Assembly (NCBI RefSeq): GCF_001020565.1
Contig: NZ_LDAS01000001.1
Span: 3,310,520-3,374,519, forward strand
Origin: Maribacter thermophilus
GTDB lineage: Bacteria > Bacteroidota > Bacteroidia > Flavobacteriales > Flavobacteriaceae
Reading direction: 5' to 3'
DNA length: 64,000 nucleotides
Below, piece after piece: positions 19,311-27,375 of the stretch (position 1 is its first letter; each line of letters starts with the position of its first letter). A model generated the notes under the pieces. The model was not told the origin of the DNA, searched no databases, and saw nothing but the letters and a program-made list of their open reading frames with translations. The translations under genes and the position numbers were made by a program.

Positions 19311-19927
19311 TGCAAAAGATTTTTGTTGCAGGTATCTCAACGGGTGTAGGCAAAACGTTGGCTTCGGCCATAATAACAGAGGCCTTAAAAGCTGACTATT
19401 GGAAACCGGTACAATCTGGTGATTTGGATAACACCGATAGTGATACGGTAAGAAACCTTATCTCCAACGATAGAACGGTAATTCATCCGAGCAGTTATGA
19501 GTTGAATGCGGCGATGAGTCCACATGCTGCGGCAGATATCGATGGTGTTCTCATAGATCGTTTTCATATAAACGAACCGGCTACTGAAAATCATTTGGTA
19601 ATTGAAGGAGCCGGTGGTCTCTTGGTGCCTTTGAACAATGAAGATACTATGTTCGATATAATTATGCCCGAGTACAAAGTGGTCGTTGTATCCAAGCATT
19701 ATTTAGGAAGTATAAACCATACATTACTGACCATAGGATGGCTTCAAAACAAGGGGTATGATGTTTCCGTTCTGTTCAACGGAAATGAAAACAGACATAC
19801 AGAAAATATTATACTTCATAAAACAGGGGTGTCACTTATAGGTAGGATCGAAGATGAGTCAAGGATAGACAAAGAAGTGGTAGCTAAGTATGCTGGTAAA
19901 TTTAAGCATATATTAGAGAGTTTATAA
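19310..19927 (+). CDS. bioD: Dethiobiotin synthetase
   Basis: BioD closes the ureido ring of dethiobiotin from 7,8-diaminopelargonate, CO2 and ATP. The 205-residue protein has the P-loop GISTGVGKT at 8-16, a YWKPVQSGD segment near 30 (the lysine contacts substrate), and VIEGAGGLLVPL near 99, the BioD signature. Translation is coupled to the upstream DUF2007 gene through a TAATG overlap. The 3' end overlaps the convergent glycosyltransferase gene by 6 bp, so the first biotin transcript (bioF-DUF2007-bioD) must end around here. Confidence 0.96.
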   Translation: MQKIFVAGISTGVGKTLASAIITEALKADYWKPVQSGDLDNTDSDTVRNLISNDRTVIHPSSYELNAAMSPHAAADIDGVLIDRFHINEPATENHLVIEGAGGLLVPLNNEDTMFDIIMPEYKVVVVSKHYLGSINHTLLTIGWLQNKGYDVSVLFNGNENRHTENIILHKTGVSLIGRIEDESRIDKEVVAKYAGKFKHILESL

Positions 19928-21403
19928 ACGCTGTAATATTGTAGCGTTTTCAACGTTTGCTGAGACTTTGTAGTGTTTTTTTAAGTAAGCCTCAATATAT
20001 TCGTTCTCTTCTATTTCTTTTTTATCGAAAATACGCTTGTTCTTTCTGATGACTATCGTTTTTGGTTGTAGCTCTTCCATGATATAACGAAGTTCATCCA
20101 TTGAATTTTTGCGAGAAGTGTTATAAAAAGGGTATAGTTCGTCTCTATATATATTGCTCGGATGGGTAGCCGCCTTAGATGGTGGAAGTTTATCAAGAGG
20201 CCAATATCCGATATGGTATCCTAGAAAAAAAATATTTTTGGTCTCAAGGTTGTTTTCCATAATGTATCTAGGAATACTAAATCCTTCCCCGTTATAAAAA
20301 GTACCTTGTTCTAGTTTGTTTTTTATAATGTTAATGTACTCCAAGTAACTTTCTACAGGCGCTAGTAAAAGTAGAAGAAAGAGAGCTTTGGGTATTTTGG
20401 GTCTGTATATGGTGATGTAATGCTTTACAAGCAGGACAAAGATAAGGGCTAACATAGGGTATACTTGAATTAAGTAATGTCCGTTGATCCTACCTCCTTT
20501 TAAAAAGGATAGCATTACGCCCGTAATTGACAGTACCAATAATAAGGTGGTCTTGTTTTTAAATGAGATAATTTCTTTTTTCCAAGCAAGAAAAATAAGG
20601 CTTCCGATCAAGATAAAAGAAGGAGCCAGTTTTGTGATCGAATATCTTCTTGCTTCTATATATTCCAGAGGGGCCATTATTACAGAATTCCACCATAGTA
20701 AAGATTCTCCTTTTAAATAATAAGGAAGTATAGTCAGTGAGATAATGATCAATATGCCTAGCAGGTACATAAAAACTTTCCACAAAGAATTTGTTTTTTT
20801 GTCTTTCAATAAACTATAACATAAGTACAGCCCCAGTATGAGAGCAGGATAGGCCATGTTTAGCTTTGTCATGAGGCATATGCCCATTAACCCTCCGGCT
20901 ATTAAAAACCAGTAGCCATTGGTTTTTGTTGCGATTAAATAAAGTGCAGGAATAAAGAAAGCCATACAGATGTGCTCTGACATTACCCCTTGTACGCTGC
21001 CAAACAAGCTTAATAACGCAACACATAGCAAAGAAGCCCAAAAGGACACTTTTTTTGTGCTTATACGTAAACCGATCTTATAAGTGAAAAATGCCGTAAC
21101 GATTACCAATAGAGCCCCAAAGAGACGGATAGCAATAAAGCTTTTTCCGAAAATAGAAATAATTAGGGCAAAGAAAGCGAAAGTTAGAGGGGGTTTTAGG
21201 TCCCAAAGTACGCTGTACGGTAGGTTGCCGTCTACCCAAGATTGTCCAAGCAGTATAAAGGTGCTCTCGTCTCTGTCTATATAATCCCTAAAAAAGAAGG
21301 GAAGGCGGATGAACAAAGTGACTAAGGATAAAATCAAAAACACACTTGTGTTTTTTAGGGAGGCATAATTTAATAATGGTTTTTGTCTGGCCCTATGATT
21401 CAT
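19922..21403 (-). CDS. Membrane glycosyltransferase of the GT39/ArnT type
   Basis: The 493-residue protein has about 11 hydrophobic segments. The first luminal loop has the acidic signature YIDRDESTF (near 38), and LWDLKPPLTF lies near 63, as in the protein-mannosyltransferase/ArnT (GT39/GT83) class, which moves sugars from polyprenyl-phosphate donors. The C-terminal ~130 residues form a soluble periplasmic domain. It lies antisense between bioD and bioA, overlaps the bioD end by 6 bp, and diverges from bioA with a 62-bp gap. It interrupts the biotin locus but looks intact. The acceptor cannot be told. Confidence 0.8.
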   Translation of the reverse strand: MNHRARQKPLLNYASLKNTSVFLILSLVTLFIRLPFFFRDYIDRDESTFILLGQSWVDGNLPYSVLWDLKPPLTFAFFALIISIFGKSFIAIRLFGALLVIVTAFFTYKIGLRISTKKVSFWASLLCVALLSLFGSVQGVMSEHICMAFFIPALYLIATKTNGYWFLIAGGLMGICLMTKLNMAYPALILGLYLCYSLLKDKKTNSLWKVFMYLLGILIIISLTILPYYLKGESLLWWNSVIMAPLEYIEARRYSITKLAPSFILIGSLIFLAWKKEIISFKNKTTLLLVLSITGVMLSFLKGGRINGHYLIQVYPMLALIFVLLVKHYITIYRPKIPKALFLLLLLAPVESYLEYINIIKNKLEQGTFYNGEGFSIPRYIMENNLETKNIFFLGYHIGYWPLDKLPPSKAATHPSNIYRDELYPFYNTSRKNSMDELRYIMEELQPKTIVIRKNKRIFDKKEIEENEYIEAYLKKHYKVSANVENATILQRL

Positions 21404-21465
21404 CCGTAAGTTTAACTTTATTCCTCATCTTTGCAAGATAGATAAATTGAGGATTATTAAATTCT

Positions 21466-22740
21466 ATGAAAGAGAAAAATCTGGCCGATAGGGATGAAAA
21501 ATATCTATGGCACCCATTGACCCAGCACAAAACAGCAGCGTCACGTATAGGAATATCGAAAGCGGAAGGTGCGTTGTTCTGGGATGAGGAAGGTAATTCA
21601 TATATTGACGGAATCGCCTCTTGGTACACAGCAATGTATGGTCATGGTAACAAACGCATAATATCAGCCATGACAGCACAAATGGAACAATTGGATTTTG
21701 TGATATTTAGCGGATTCACCCATGAGCCCGCCGTTAAATTGTCTGAAGAGCTAATACATATCTTGCCCGACAATCAAACTAAAATATTCTTCAACGATAA
21801 TGGGTCTACTGCCGTTGAAGCGGCAATAAAGATTGCACTTCAGTTTTATCACAATAATAATGATGAAAGAGATACCTTAATTGCATTTGAAGGTGGATTT
21901 CATGGGGATACTTTTGGGGCGATGAGTGCCTCCGGAATCTCTTCTTACAATGGTCCTTTCGAAGATTTTTTGCTTAAAGTGGAAAGAATACCCACACCGC
22001 AAGAAGATAATCTAGATGAGGTGGTTGCGCAATTGAATGCTATTATCGAAAACAATAAATGTGCGGCCTTTGTTTTTGAACCTTTGGTTCAAGGTGCTGC
22101 CGGTATGAAATTTCATTCAACCAAAGGGTTGGATGCCCTTATTAAAAAGTGTCAAGAGGCAGATATTCTATGTGTTGCCGATGAGGTCATGACAGGTTTT
22201 GGTAAAACGGGAAAAAATTTCGCATCCGATTATTTAGAGAACAAACCAGATATTATTTGTTTAAGTAAAGCACTAACAGCGGGTATGTTTCCTTTGAGCA
22301 TTACCAGTTGCTCGCAAAAAGTGTACGATGCCTTTTTAAGCGATGATGTTTCAAAGGGTTTTTTTCATTCCCACACATATAGTGCGCATCCTTTGGGGTG
22401 TGCCGCAGCTTTGGCAGGTTTACAATTGCTAAATTCCGATGAAATTATAGAAAGAAGAAGGTACATAGCGTTAGCTCATAAAACCTTCAAGAATAAGATT
22501 GAGAACCATCCTAAAGTAAAGGAAGTTCGGTCGAAAGGAGTCATTTTGGCAATTGACCTACAGGTGGAAATGGAGCGTTATGGCAATTTACGGAATCAGC
22601 TGTATAATTTTTTTCTTGAAAGGGGGGTAATGCTGCGTCCGTTAGGGAGTACCGTATATGTTTTGCCTCCCTATGTTATAAAGGATGAAGAACTACAAAA
22701 GATATACAACGTAATAGGAGAACTTTTAGAAAGCTTATAG
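21466..22740 (+). CDS. bioA: Adenosylmethionine--8-amino-7-oxononanoate aminotransferase
   Basis: BioA transaminates 8-amino-7-oxononanoate to diaminopelargonate using S-adenosylmethionine as amino donor. The 424-residue protein has WHPLTQH near 15, the GIASWYTAMYGH segment (49-60), FFNDNGSTAVEAA at 108-120, and the PLP lysine Lys268 in LSKALTAGMFPL. These motifs separate BioA from other class III aminotransferases. It starts a second biotin transcript divergent from the GT39-type gene. The ketosynthase gene begins 5 bp after its stop. Confidence 0.95.
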   Translation: MKEKNLADRDEKYLWHPLTQHKTAASRIGISKAEGALFWDEEGNSYIDGIASWYTAMYGHGNKRIISAMTAQMEQLDFVIFSGFTHEPAVKLSEELIHILPDNQTKIFFNDNGSTAVEAAIKIALQFYHNNNDERDTLIAFEGGFHGDTFGAMSASGISSYNGPFEDFLLKVERIPTPQEDNLDEVVAQLNAIIENNKCAAFVFEPLVQGAAGMKFHSTKGLDALIKKCQEADILCVADEVMTGFGKTGKNFASDYLENKPDIICLSKALTAGMFPLSITSCSQKVYDAFLSDDVSKGFFHSHTYSAHPLGCAAALAGLQLLNSDEIIERRRYIALAHKTFKNKIENHPKVKEVRSKGVILAIDLQVEMERYGNLRNQLYNFFLERGVMLRPLGSTVYVLPPYVIKDEELQKIYNVIGELLESL

Positions 22741-22745
22741 GTAAG

Positions 22746-23924
22746 ATGATAAATGAAAAAATTTCCATTACCGCCATCTCATCAATTTCACCGTTGGGCG
22801 AATCATTGGAGGAATCATGGAATAGCTATCAAAATGAAAATCATTTCTTAAAAGAAGAGGATTTTAGTAATGAGAAAACTTGGGTCGGCAGGTTTAAGAG
22901 TAGCTCAATAAAGAACATAGAAGAACTTAGAGGGTCGGATGTTAAATATAAAAAATTGGATAACTCGGTAATCTATGCTTTGTTCGCTTCGCGGAACGCC
23001 GTTAGAATGGCAGGTTGGATCCAAGACACCGATCAGAAGGTCAATTTTGGAATAAATATCGGGTCTTCTCGTGGGGCAACGGAATTATTTGAAAAATACC
23101 ATGCGGAGTTTCTTGAAAAGAATAAGGTTGCTTCATTGGCTTCCCCAACCACTACTTTGGGCAATATTGCCTCTTGGGTAGCGCATGATCTGCAAACAGA
23201 GGGTCCGGTGTTCTCGCATTCCATTACTTGTTCTACGGCATTGCATGCCATGTTGAACGGTATCGCCTGGCTAAAAAGTGGAATGGCAAATAAGTTTTTG
23301 GTAGGCGGTAGCGAGGCGCCGTTAACACCATTTACCATCGCCCAGATGAAGGCGTTGAAGATTTATAGCAAAGAAACATCCCGTTATCCGTCCATGGCCT
23401 TGGATTTAGAAAAAACGAAAAATACAATGGTGCTCGGTGAGGCTGCCTCTATGGCCTGTTTGGAAACGGGAGTAAGTAAAAATTCTTTGGCCCTCGTAAA
23501 AGGGGTCGGGTATGCCACGGAAGCTTTAAGGCACAATGTTTCTATCTCTGCCGATGCCGAATGTTTTCAGCAATCCATGAAAATGGCTCTCGGAGATATG
23601 GCACCTTCCGAAATAGATGTAATCGTAATGCATGCGCCAGGAACCATTAAAGGGGATCAAACGGAGTTTAATGCCATTAAGAAGGTTTTTAGAGACGAAA
23701 TACCCTTTTTAACCACTAATAAATGGAAAGTGGGCCATACGTTTGGCTCTTCTGGAATGTTAAGTATAGAAATGGCCGTGTTGATGTTAAACCGTCAAAA
23801 AGTGATCAAGGTTCCTTATCTTGAGTATGAAAACATTCCAAAAAAGATAAATACAGTAATGGTAAATGCTGTTGGTTTTGGGGGCAATGCCGTTAGTATT
23901 TTACTTTCTAGGCCAAGTACTTAA
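22746..23924 (+). CDS. Beta-ketoacyl-ACP synthase (FabF/KAS I-II type) within the biotin locus
   Basis: The 392-residue thiolase-fold condensing enzyme has an intact catalytic triad: Cys162 in SITCSTALHA, His296 in MHAPGT, and His331 in KVGHTFGSSGM. GINIGSSRGAT (102-112) and VLGEAASMACLE (229-240) fit KAS I/II rather than KAS III (FabH/BioZ). The sequence is divergent from housekeeping FabF: the second motif is HAPGT, not HGTGT. It lies 5 bp after bioA and 144 bp before bioB, so it probably acts in making the pimeloyl chain for BioF. That role is inference. A general fatty-acid role is the alternative. Confidence 0.82.
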   Translation: MINEKISITAISSISPLGESLEESWNSYQNENHFLKEEDFSNEKTWVGRFKSSSIKNIEELRGSDVKYKKLDNSVIYALFASRNAVRMAGWIQDTDQKVNFGINIGSSRGATELFEKYHAEFLEKNKVASLASPTTTLGNIASWVAHDLQTEGPVFSHSITCSTALHAMLNGIAWLKSGMANKFLVGGSEAPLTPFTIAQMKALKIYSKETSRYPSMALDLEKTKNTMVLGEAASMACLETGVSKNSLALVKGVGYATEALRHNVSISADAECFQQSMKMALGDMAPSEIDVIVMHAPGTIKGDQTEFNAIKKVFRDEIPFLTTNKWKVGHTFGSSGMLSIEMAVLMLNRQKVIKVPYLEYENIPKKINTVMVNAVGFGGNAVSILLSRPST

Positions 23925-24036
23925 TCTTGTTTTGTAAGGCCGTGATTTAGTGATTTTTTATAAAACGGACTATAAGAGGTGGTTTATGTTTCAGCATTTA
24001 TAAATTCATTAAGCCCATTTTTTAATTGAATTCAGC

Positions 24037-24044
24037 TATTTTTG
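24037..24044 (+). promoter_or_regulatory. -7 element upstream of bioB
   Basis: TATTTTTG matches TAnnTTTG and lies 24 bp before the bioB ATG at 24069. I see no -33 TTG at proper spacing. If used, it excludes the TTG at 24042 as a start. Confidence 0.4.
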
Positions 24045-24068
24045 ACAACTGGTAATAACCCGATATTT

Positions 24069-25163
24069 ATGAGCGAAGTAAGACACGATTGGACCAAGGA
24101 AGAAATTTTAGATATTTATAATAAACCCATGATGGAGCTTCTGTACGAGGCTGCAACGATTCACCGTAAACACCACGACCCCAATACGGTTCAGGTATCT
24201 ACGTTACTTTCCATTAAAACCGGTGGTTGTCCAGAAGATTGCGGTTATTGTCCACAAGCGGCTCGTTATCATACCGATATTGAAGGAAACGATTTAATGA
24301 CCGTTTCTCATGTTAAGGCGCAAGCATTGCGGGCCAAGGCATCTGGTAGCTCCAGGGTGTGTATGGGTGCAGCATGGAGAAATGTAAAGGACGGACCTGA
24401 ATTTGATCAAGTGTTGGAAATGGTCCGTACTATCAACAAACTGGACATGGAGGTCTGTTGTACACTTGGTATGCTAACCGAGAATCAGGCCAAGAGATTG
24501 GCCGAGGCCGGTCTGTACGCATACAACCACAATTTGGATACCTCTGAGGATTATTATAAGGATGTTATCTCTACCCGTGCCTTTAAAGATAGGTTGGAGA
24601 CCATTGACAATGTTAGAAAAAGTAATGTAACCGTTTGTAGTGGTGGTATTATAGGTATGGGGGAAAAGTTGGAAGATAGGGCAGGTATGTTGGTTGCCTT
24701 GGCTTCTTTGAACCCACAGCCAGAATCTGTACCGATCAATGCGTTGGTGGCCGTAGAGGGTACGCCTATGGAAGATATAGAGCCTATTCCTATTTGGGAT
24801 ATGATACGTATGGTCGCCACCACCAGAATTGTAATGCCAGAAACCCAAGTGCGTTTATCGGCAGGCCGTACACAAATGAGTAGAGAAGGGCAGGCGATGT
24901 GCTTTTTTGCCGGAGCCAACTCAATTTTTGCGGGCGATAAGTTATTAACTACGCCAAACCCGGACGTAAACGAGGATATGGAGATGTTCAAAACTTTGGG
25001 GCTAATTCCTCAAAAACCATTTACCAAGGTGTCGCAGCCTAAAACGGTAGAAGCTTCTGAATCGGAATATACGTCTTTGAACGAAAAGCCAAAATGGTCT
25101 AGACCAGAGCATAAGATAGAACGTAATGAGCTGGCCAAACAAAAAGCTAAATTGACAGACTAG
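24069..25163 (+). CDS. bioB: Biotin synthase (radical SAM)
   Basis: BioB inserts sulfur into dethiobiotin. I start at the ATG at 24069 (364 residues). An upstream in-frame TTG at 24042 overlaps a -7-like promoter element. The radical-SAM cluster cysteines are Cys54, Cys58 and Cys61 in GGCPEDCGYC. Further BioB signatures are SRVCMGAAWRN, EVCCTLGM, YNHNLDTS and VRLSAGR, which cover the [2Fe-2S] ligands and the arginine. The C-terminal ~45 residues are a charged, low-complexity tail. It is separated from the ketosynthase gene by 144 bp, so it may have its own promoter. Confidence 0.97.
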   Translation: MSEVRHDWTKEEILDIYNKPMMELLYEAATIHRKHHDPNTVQVSTLLSIKTGGCPEDCGYCPQAARYHTDIEGNDLMTVSHVKAQALRAKASGSSRVCMGAAWRNVKDGPEFDQVLEMVRTINKLDMEVCCTLGMLTENQAKRLAEAGLYAYNHNLDTSEDYYKDVISTRAFKDRLETIDNVRKSNVTVCSGGIIGMGEKLEDRAGMLVALASLNPQPESVPINALVAVEGTPMEDIEPIPIWDMIRMVATTRIVMPETQVRLSAGRTQMSREGQAMCFFAGANSIFAGDKLLTTPNPDVNEDMEMFKTLGLIPQKPFTKVSQPKTVEASESEYTSLNEKPKWSRPEHKIERNELAKQKAKLTD

Positions 25164-25239
25164 TCCTACATTATCAATATTTTAGTATAATGTTTTATTT
25201 ACGTTAATTAACTTTGGAGCTCCAAAAAACGAGCGTACA

Positions 25240-26097
25240 TTGAAGTTAACAGAAGTTCCTAAGGTAGATAAGATTACCAAGGAAGATTTTATAGCGCATT
25301 ATTTTAAGCCCCAAAAACCTGTGGTTATAAGTAGGGCTATTGAAGATTGGCCTGCTTTTACCAAGTGGAACTTGGATTATATGAAAGCCGTGGCCGGTGA
25401 TAAGATAGTTCCCTTGTACGATGATAGACCTGTTCAGCACGAAGATGGTTTTAATGAGCCCCATGCAAAGATGAAAATGCGGGATTATATTGATCTGCTA
25501 CAGAGAGAGCCTACCAGATTTCGAATTTTTCTTTGGAATGTATTAAAGGAGGTACCAGAGCTTCAAAAAGACTATACCTATCCGGATTTTGGTATAAAAC
25601 TTATGAAAAAACTGCCCATGTTGTTTTTTGGGGGACGAGATTCTTACACCTTTATGCATTATGATATTGATTTGGGAAATATCTTTCATTTTCACTTTGA
25701 AGGAGAAAAGGAATGCATTCTTTTTCCGCAGTCGGAAACTAAATATCTATACAAGGTGCCACATTCGTTGATTACCCATGAGGAAATCGATTTTTCTGAT
25801 CCGGATTATGAAAAGTGGCCGGCTTTAAAGAATGCGAAAGGATTTAAGGCCAGTTTGTCGCATGGTGATGTTTTATATATGCCCGAAGGATATTGGCATT
25901 ATATGAAATATGTAACGCCCGGCTTTTCTATGAGCTTAAGGGCCATACCAAGAAACCCTAAGAATTTGGCAAAGGCATTTTATAACATACTTTTTATGAG
26001 GTTTTTTGATGTGTTTATGCGTAAAATAAAAGGTCAGAAGTGGATCGATGAAAAAAACCAAAAGGCGATTGTTCGCACAAATCGATATAACAGTTAA
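25240..26097 (+). CDS. Cupin-like/JmjC-type Fe(II)/2-oxoglutarate dioxygenase family protein
   Basis: The 285-residue protein begins at a TTG at 25240. No in-frame ATG lies upstream, and the first internal ATG (25381) would remove a conserved PVVISRAIEDWPAF segment. The fold is that of FIH/JmjC proteins (cupin_8). The iron triad is visible as His140-x-Asp142 in FMHYDIDLG and His220 in GYWHYMKY. It is therefore probably an active hydroxylase on a protein or small molecule. A ~40-residue basic C-terminus follows. It lies 76 bp after bioB on the same strand, with no evident link to biotin. It is convergent with recX. Confidence 0.8.
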   Translation: MKLTEVPKVDKITKEDFIAHYFKPQKPVVISRAIEDWPAFTKWNLDYMKAVAGDKIVPLYDDRPVQHEDGFNEPHAKMKMRDYIDLLQREPTRFRIFLWNVLKEVPELQKDYTYPDFGIKLMKKLPMLFFGGRDSYTFMHYDIDLGNIFHFHFEGEKECILFPQSETKYLYKVPHSLITHEEIDFSDPDYEKWPALKNAKGFKASLSHGDVLYMPEGYWHYMKYVTPGFSMSLRAIPRNPKNLAKAFYNILFMRFFDVFMRKIKGQKWIDEKNQKAIVRTNRYNS

Positions 26098-26120
26098 TTA
26101 TATAATTTACGGTTGGGTAG

Positions 26121-26597
26121 CTATTCTATTAGCTCGTTTAGTTTTTGGTACACTAAATGACTTTCCCAGCCTCTATACAGAAGATAGTCGGCTAACTTCT
26201 TCTTTCTCTTTTGTTTGTTTGTCTCGGTAATCTGCGATAGTCTTTTTTTTGCCAGTTTGTCTAGAGTGTCCAAATAATCGTTTTCATCTATCTCTTTGAG
26301 TGCGGTATTAATGTTGTATTTTGAAATTTCGCGCTGCTTCAGCTCGTTTACGATTCTGTTTTTGCCCCATTTTTTAATGTTGAACTTGCCTCTGGCAAAA
26401 CTTTTGGCAAATCGTTCCTCGTTTAAATAATTTTCTTTGATCAGGTCAGAAACAATCGTATCTATGGCCATGGGGATCATGCCCATTTGCTTTAGTTTGG
26501 TAACAACCTCTTTATGGCATCGGTCTTGGTAGGCACAATAGCTTTCCAATTTCTTTTTTGCCTCTGTTAAAGTATAGTTCGCACGATGCATATTCAT
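26121..26597 (-). CDS. recX: Regulatory protein RecX
   Basis: RecX binds the RecA filament and modulates recombination and SOS activity. I start at the ATG at 26597. It forms an ATGA overlap with the stop of the upstream PepSY gene and gives 158 residues, the usual size. A longer frame to 26645 would overlap that gene by 52 bp. The protein is mostly helical. It contains the YCAYQDRCHKEV segment and the LNEERFAKSFARGK motif, typical of RecX repeats, and KKWGKNRIVNELK. recA is not adjacent. Translational coupling to a membrane protein gene looks incidental. Confidence 0.9.
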   Translation of the reverse strand: MNMHRANYTLTEAKKKLESYCAYQDRCHKEVVTKLKQMGMIPMAIDTIVSDLIKENYLNEERFAKSFARGKFNIKKWGKNRIVNELKQREISKYNINTALKEIDENDYLDTLDKLAKKRLSQITETNKQKRKKKLADYLLYRGWESHLVYQKLNELIE

Positions 26598-27184
26598 GCG
26601 CTTTTTGAGGTCTTTTTCATTTGTTTTGGTCCATACCATAGCCAAAATCCGGTAACGGTAAATATGAGTAGTGCAAGACCTGTTATAGTAGTGTAAACTA
26701 GTTTTATGGGCGTATTGGAAGTGCCTAGGTAACGGTCTAAAATAGAACCATCGTGTATCTGTTCTATAATGTCGGATCTTCTTCTTTCGATCTTTAAAAG
26801 TTTTCCGGTGGCACCGTCAAGTTGAATTCCATAAAAATTATCCTTGAATTTAAACTTCAAAATACCCTTATTGGGTCTTACGTCTATACGGTCTATTTCC
26901 GATGAAAGTTTTGTTGAGATAGAATCTTCGAATATCTGTTGTGCATTTTGGCGTAGGTCGTCCAACGGAAGCCATTCAGCTATTTCAGTGGTGGTCCCTG
27001 TTTCTGTATTTGCCAAAATAAGTCCGTTGGTATTTTTTTTCCACCCTAGAAGTAGTCCGGTGATAGAAATAAATAAGAAAAAAATAAATAACCATGCTCC
27101 GGTTAAACGATGTACTTTTCTAAAATCTCGTAGAATTTTGGCTTGTTGTTTTCTTTTTTTGGTTTTTCCCATTAAATCGCTCAA
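26594..27184 (-). CDS. PepSY-associated membrane protein
   Basis: The 196-residue protein has a basic N-terminus, a transmembrane helix near 28-48 (FRKVHRLTGAWLFIFFLF in outline), a periplasmic PepSY-like region (about 60-150, with GILKFKFKDNFYGIQLDGATG in outline), and a second helix near 160-185 ending WLWYGPKQ. This is the short form of the PepSY-TM family. Related proteins occur with siderophore uptake or iron reduction, but there is no iron gene here. The start could be Met1 or Met5. Its stop overlaps the recX start by 4 bp. The upstream gap (27185-27338) shows no strong motif. Confidence 0.78.
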   Translation of the reverse strand: MSDLMGKTKKRKQQAKILRDFRKVHRLTGAWLFIFFLFISITGLLLGWKKNTNGLILANTETGTTTEIAEWLPLDDLRQNAQQIFEDSISTKLSSEIDRIDVRPNKGILKFKFKDNFYGIQLDGATGKLLKIERRRSDIIEQIHDGSILDRYLGTSNTPIKLVYTTITGLALLIFTVTGFWLWYGPKQMKKTSKSA

Positions 27185-27339
27185 ATATGACAGTTCAGTA
27201 AAGATAATAGAAGTGTAGATTTAGGAAAATAGCTTTGCATATTTTTAAGAAAATTGCATTGTTAAAGTGTGCTTTTTACCGGTTTTTGGTCATTTTGATG
27301 GTGATTTTATCGCTATTTCTATATATGGTTATATAAAAC

Positions 27340-27374
27340 AAAAAAAGCGACTCCGTTTAAGAGTCGCTTTTTTT
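27340..27374 (-). terminator. Intrinsic terminator after rng
   Basis: A 14-bp stem (AAAAAAAGCGACTC with GAGTCGCTTTTTTT) surrounds a 7-nt loop, directly after the rng stop on the minus strand. Confidence 0.9.
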
Positions 27375-27375
27375 A

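Noticed and set aside
24474-24991. Two overlapping antisense frames (124 and 145 codons) opposite bioB
   Set aside because: bioB is a certain gene here. The antisense frames have no recognisable motif and arise from its codon bias.
26598-26645. Longer recX start at 26645
   Set aside because: It would overlap the upstream membrane-protein gene by 52 bp. The ATG at 26597 gives a neat 4-bp ATGA overlap and normal RecX length.
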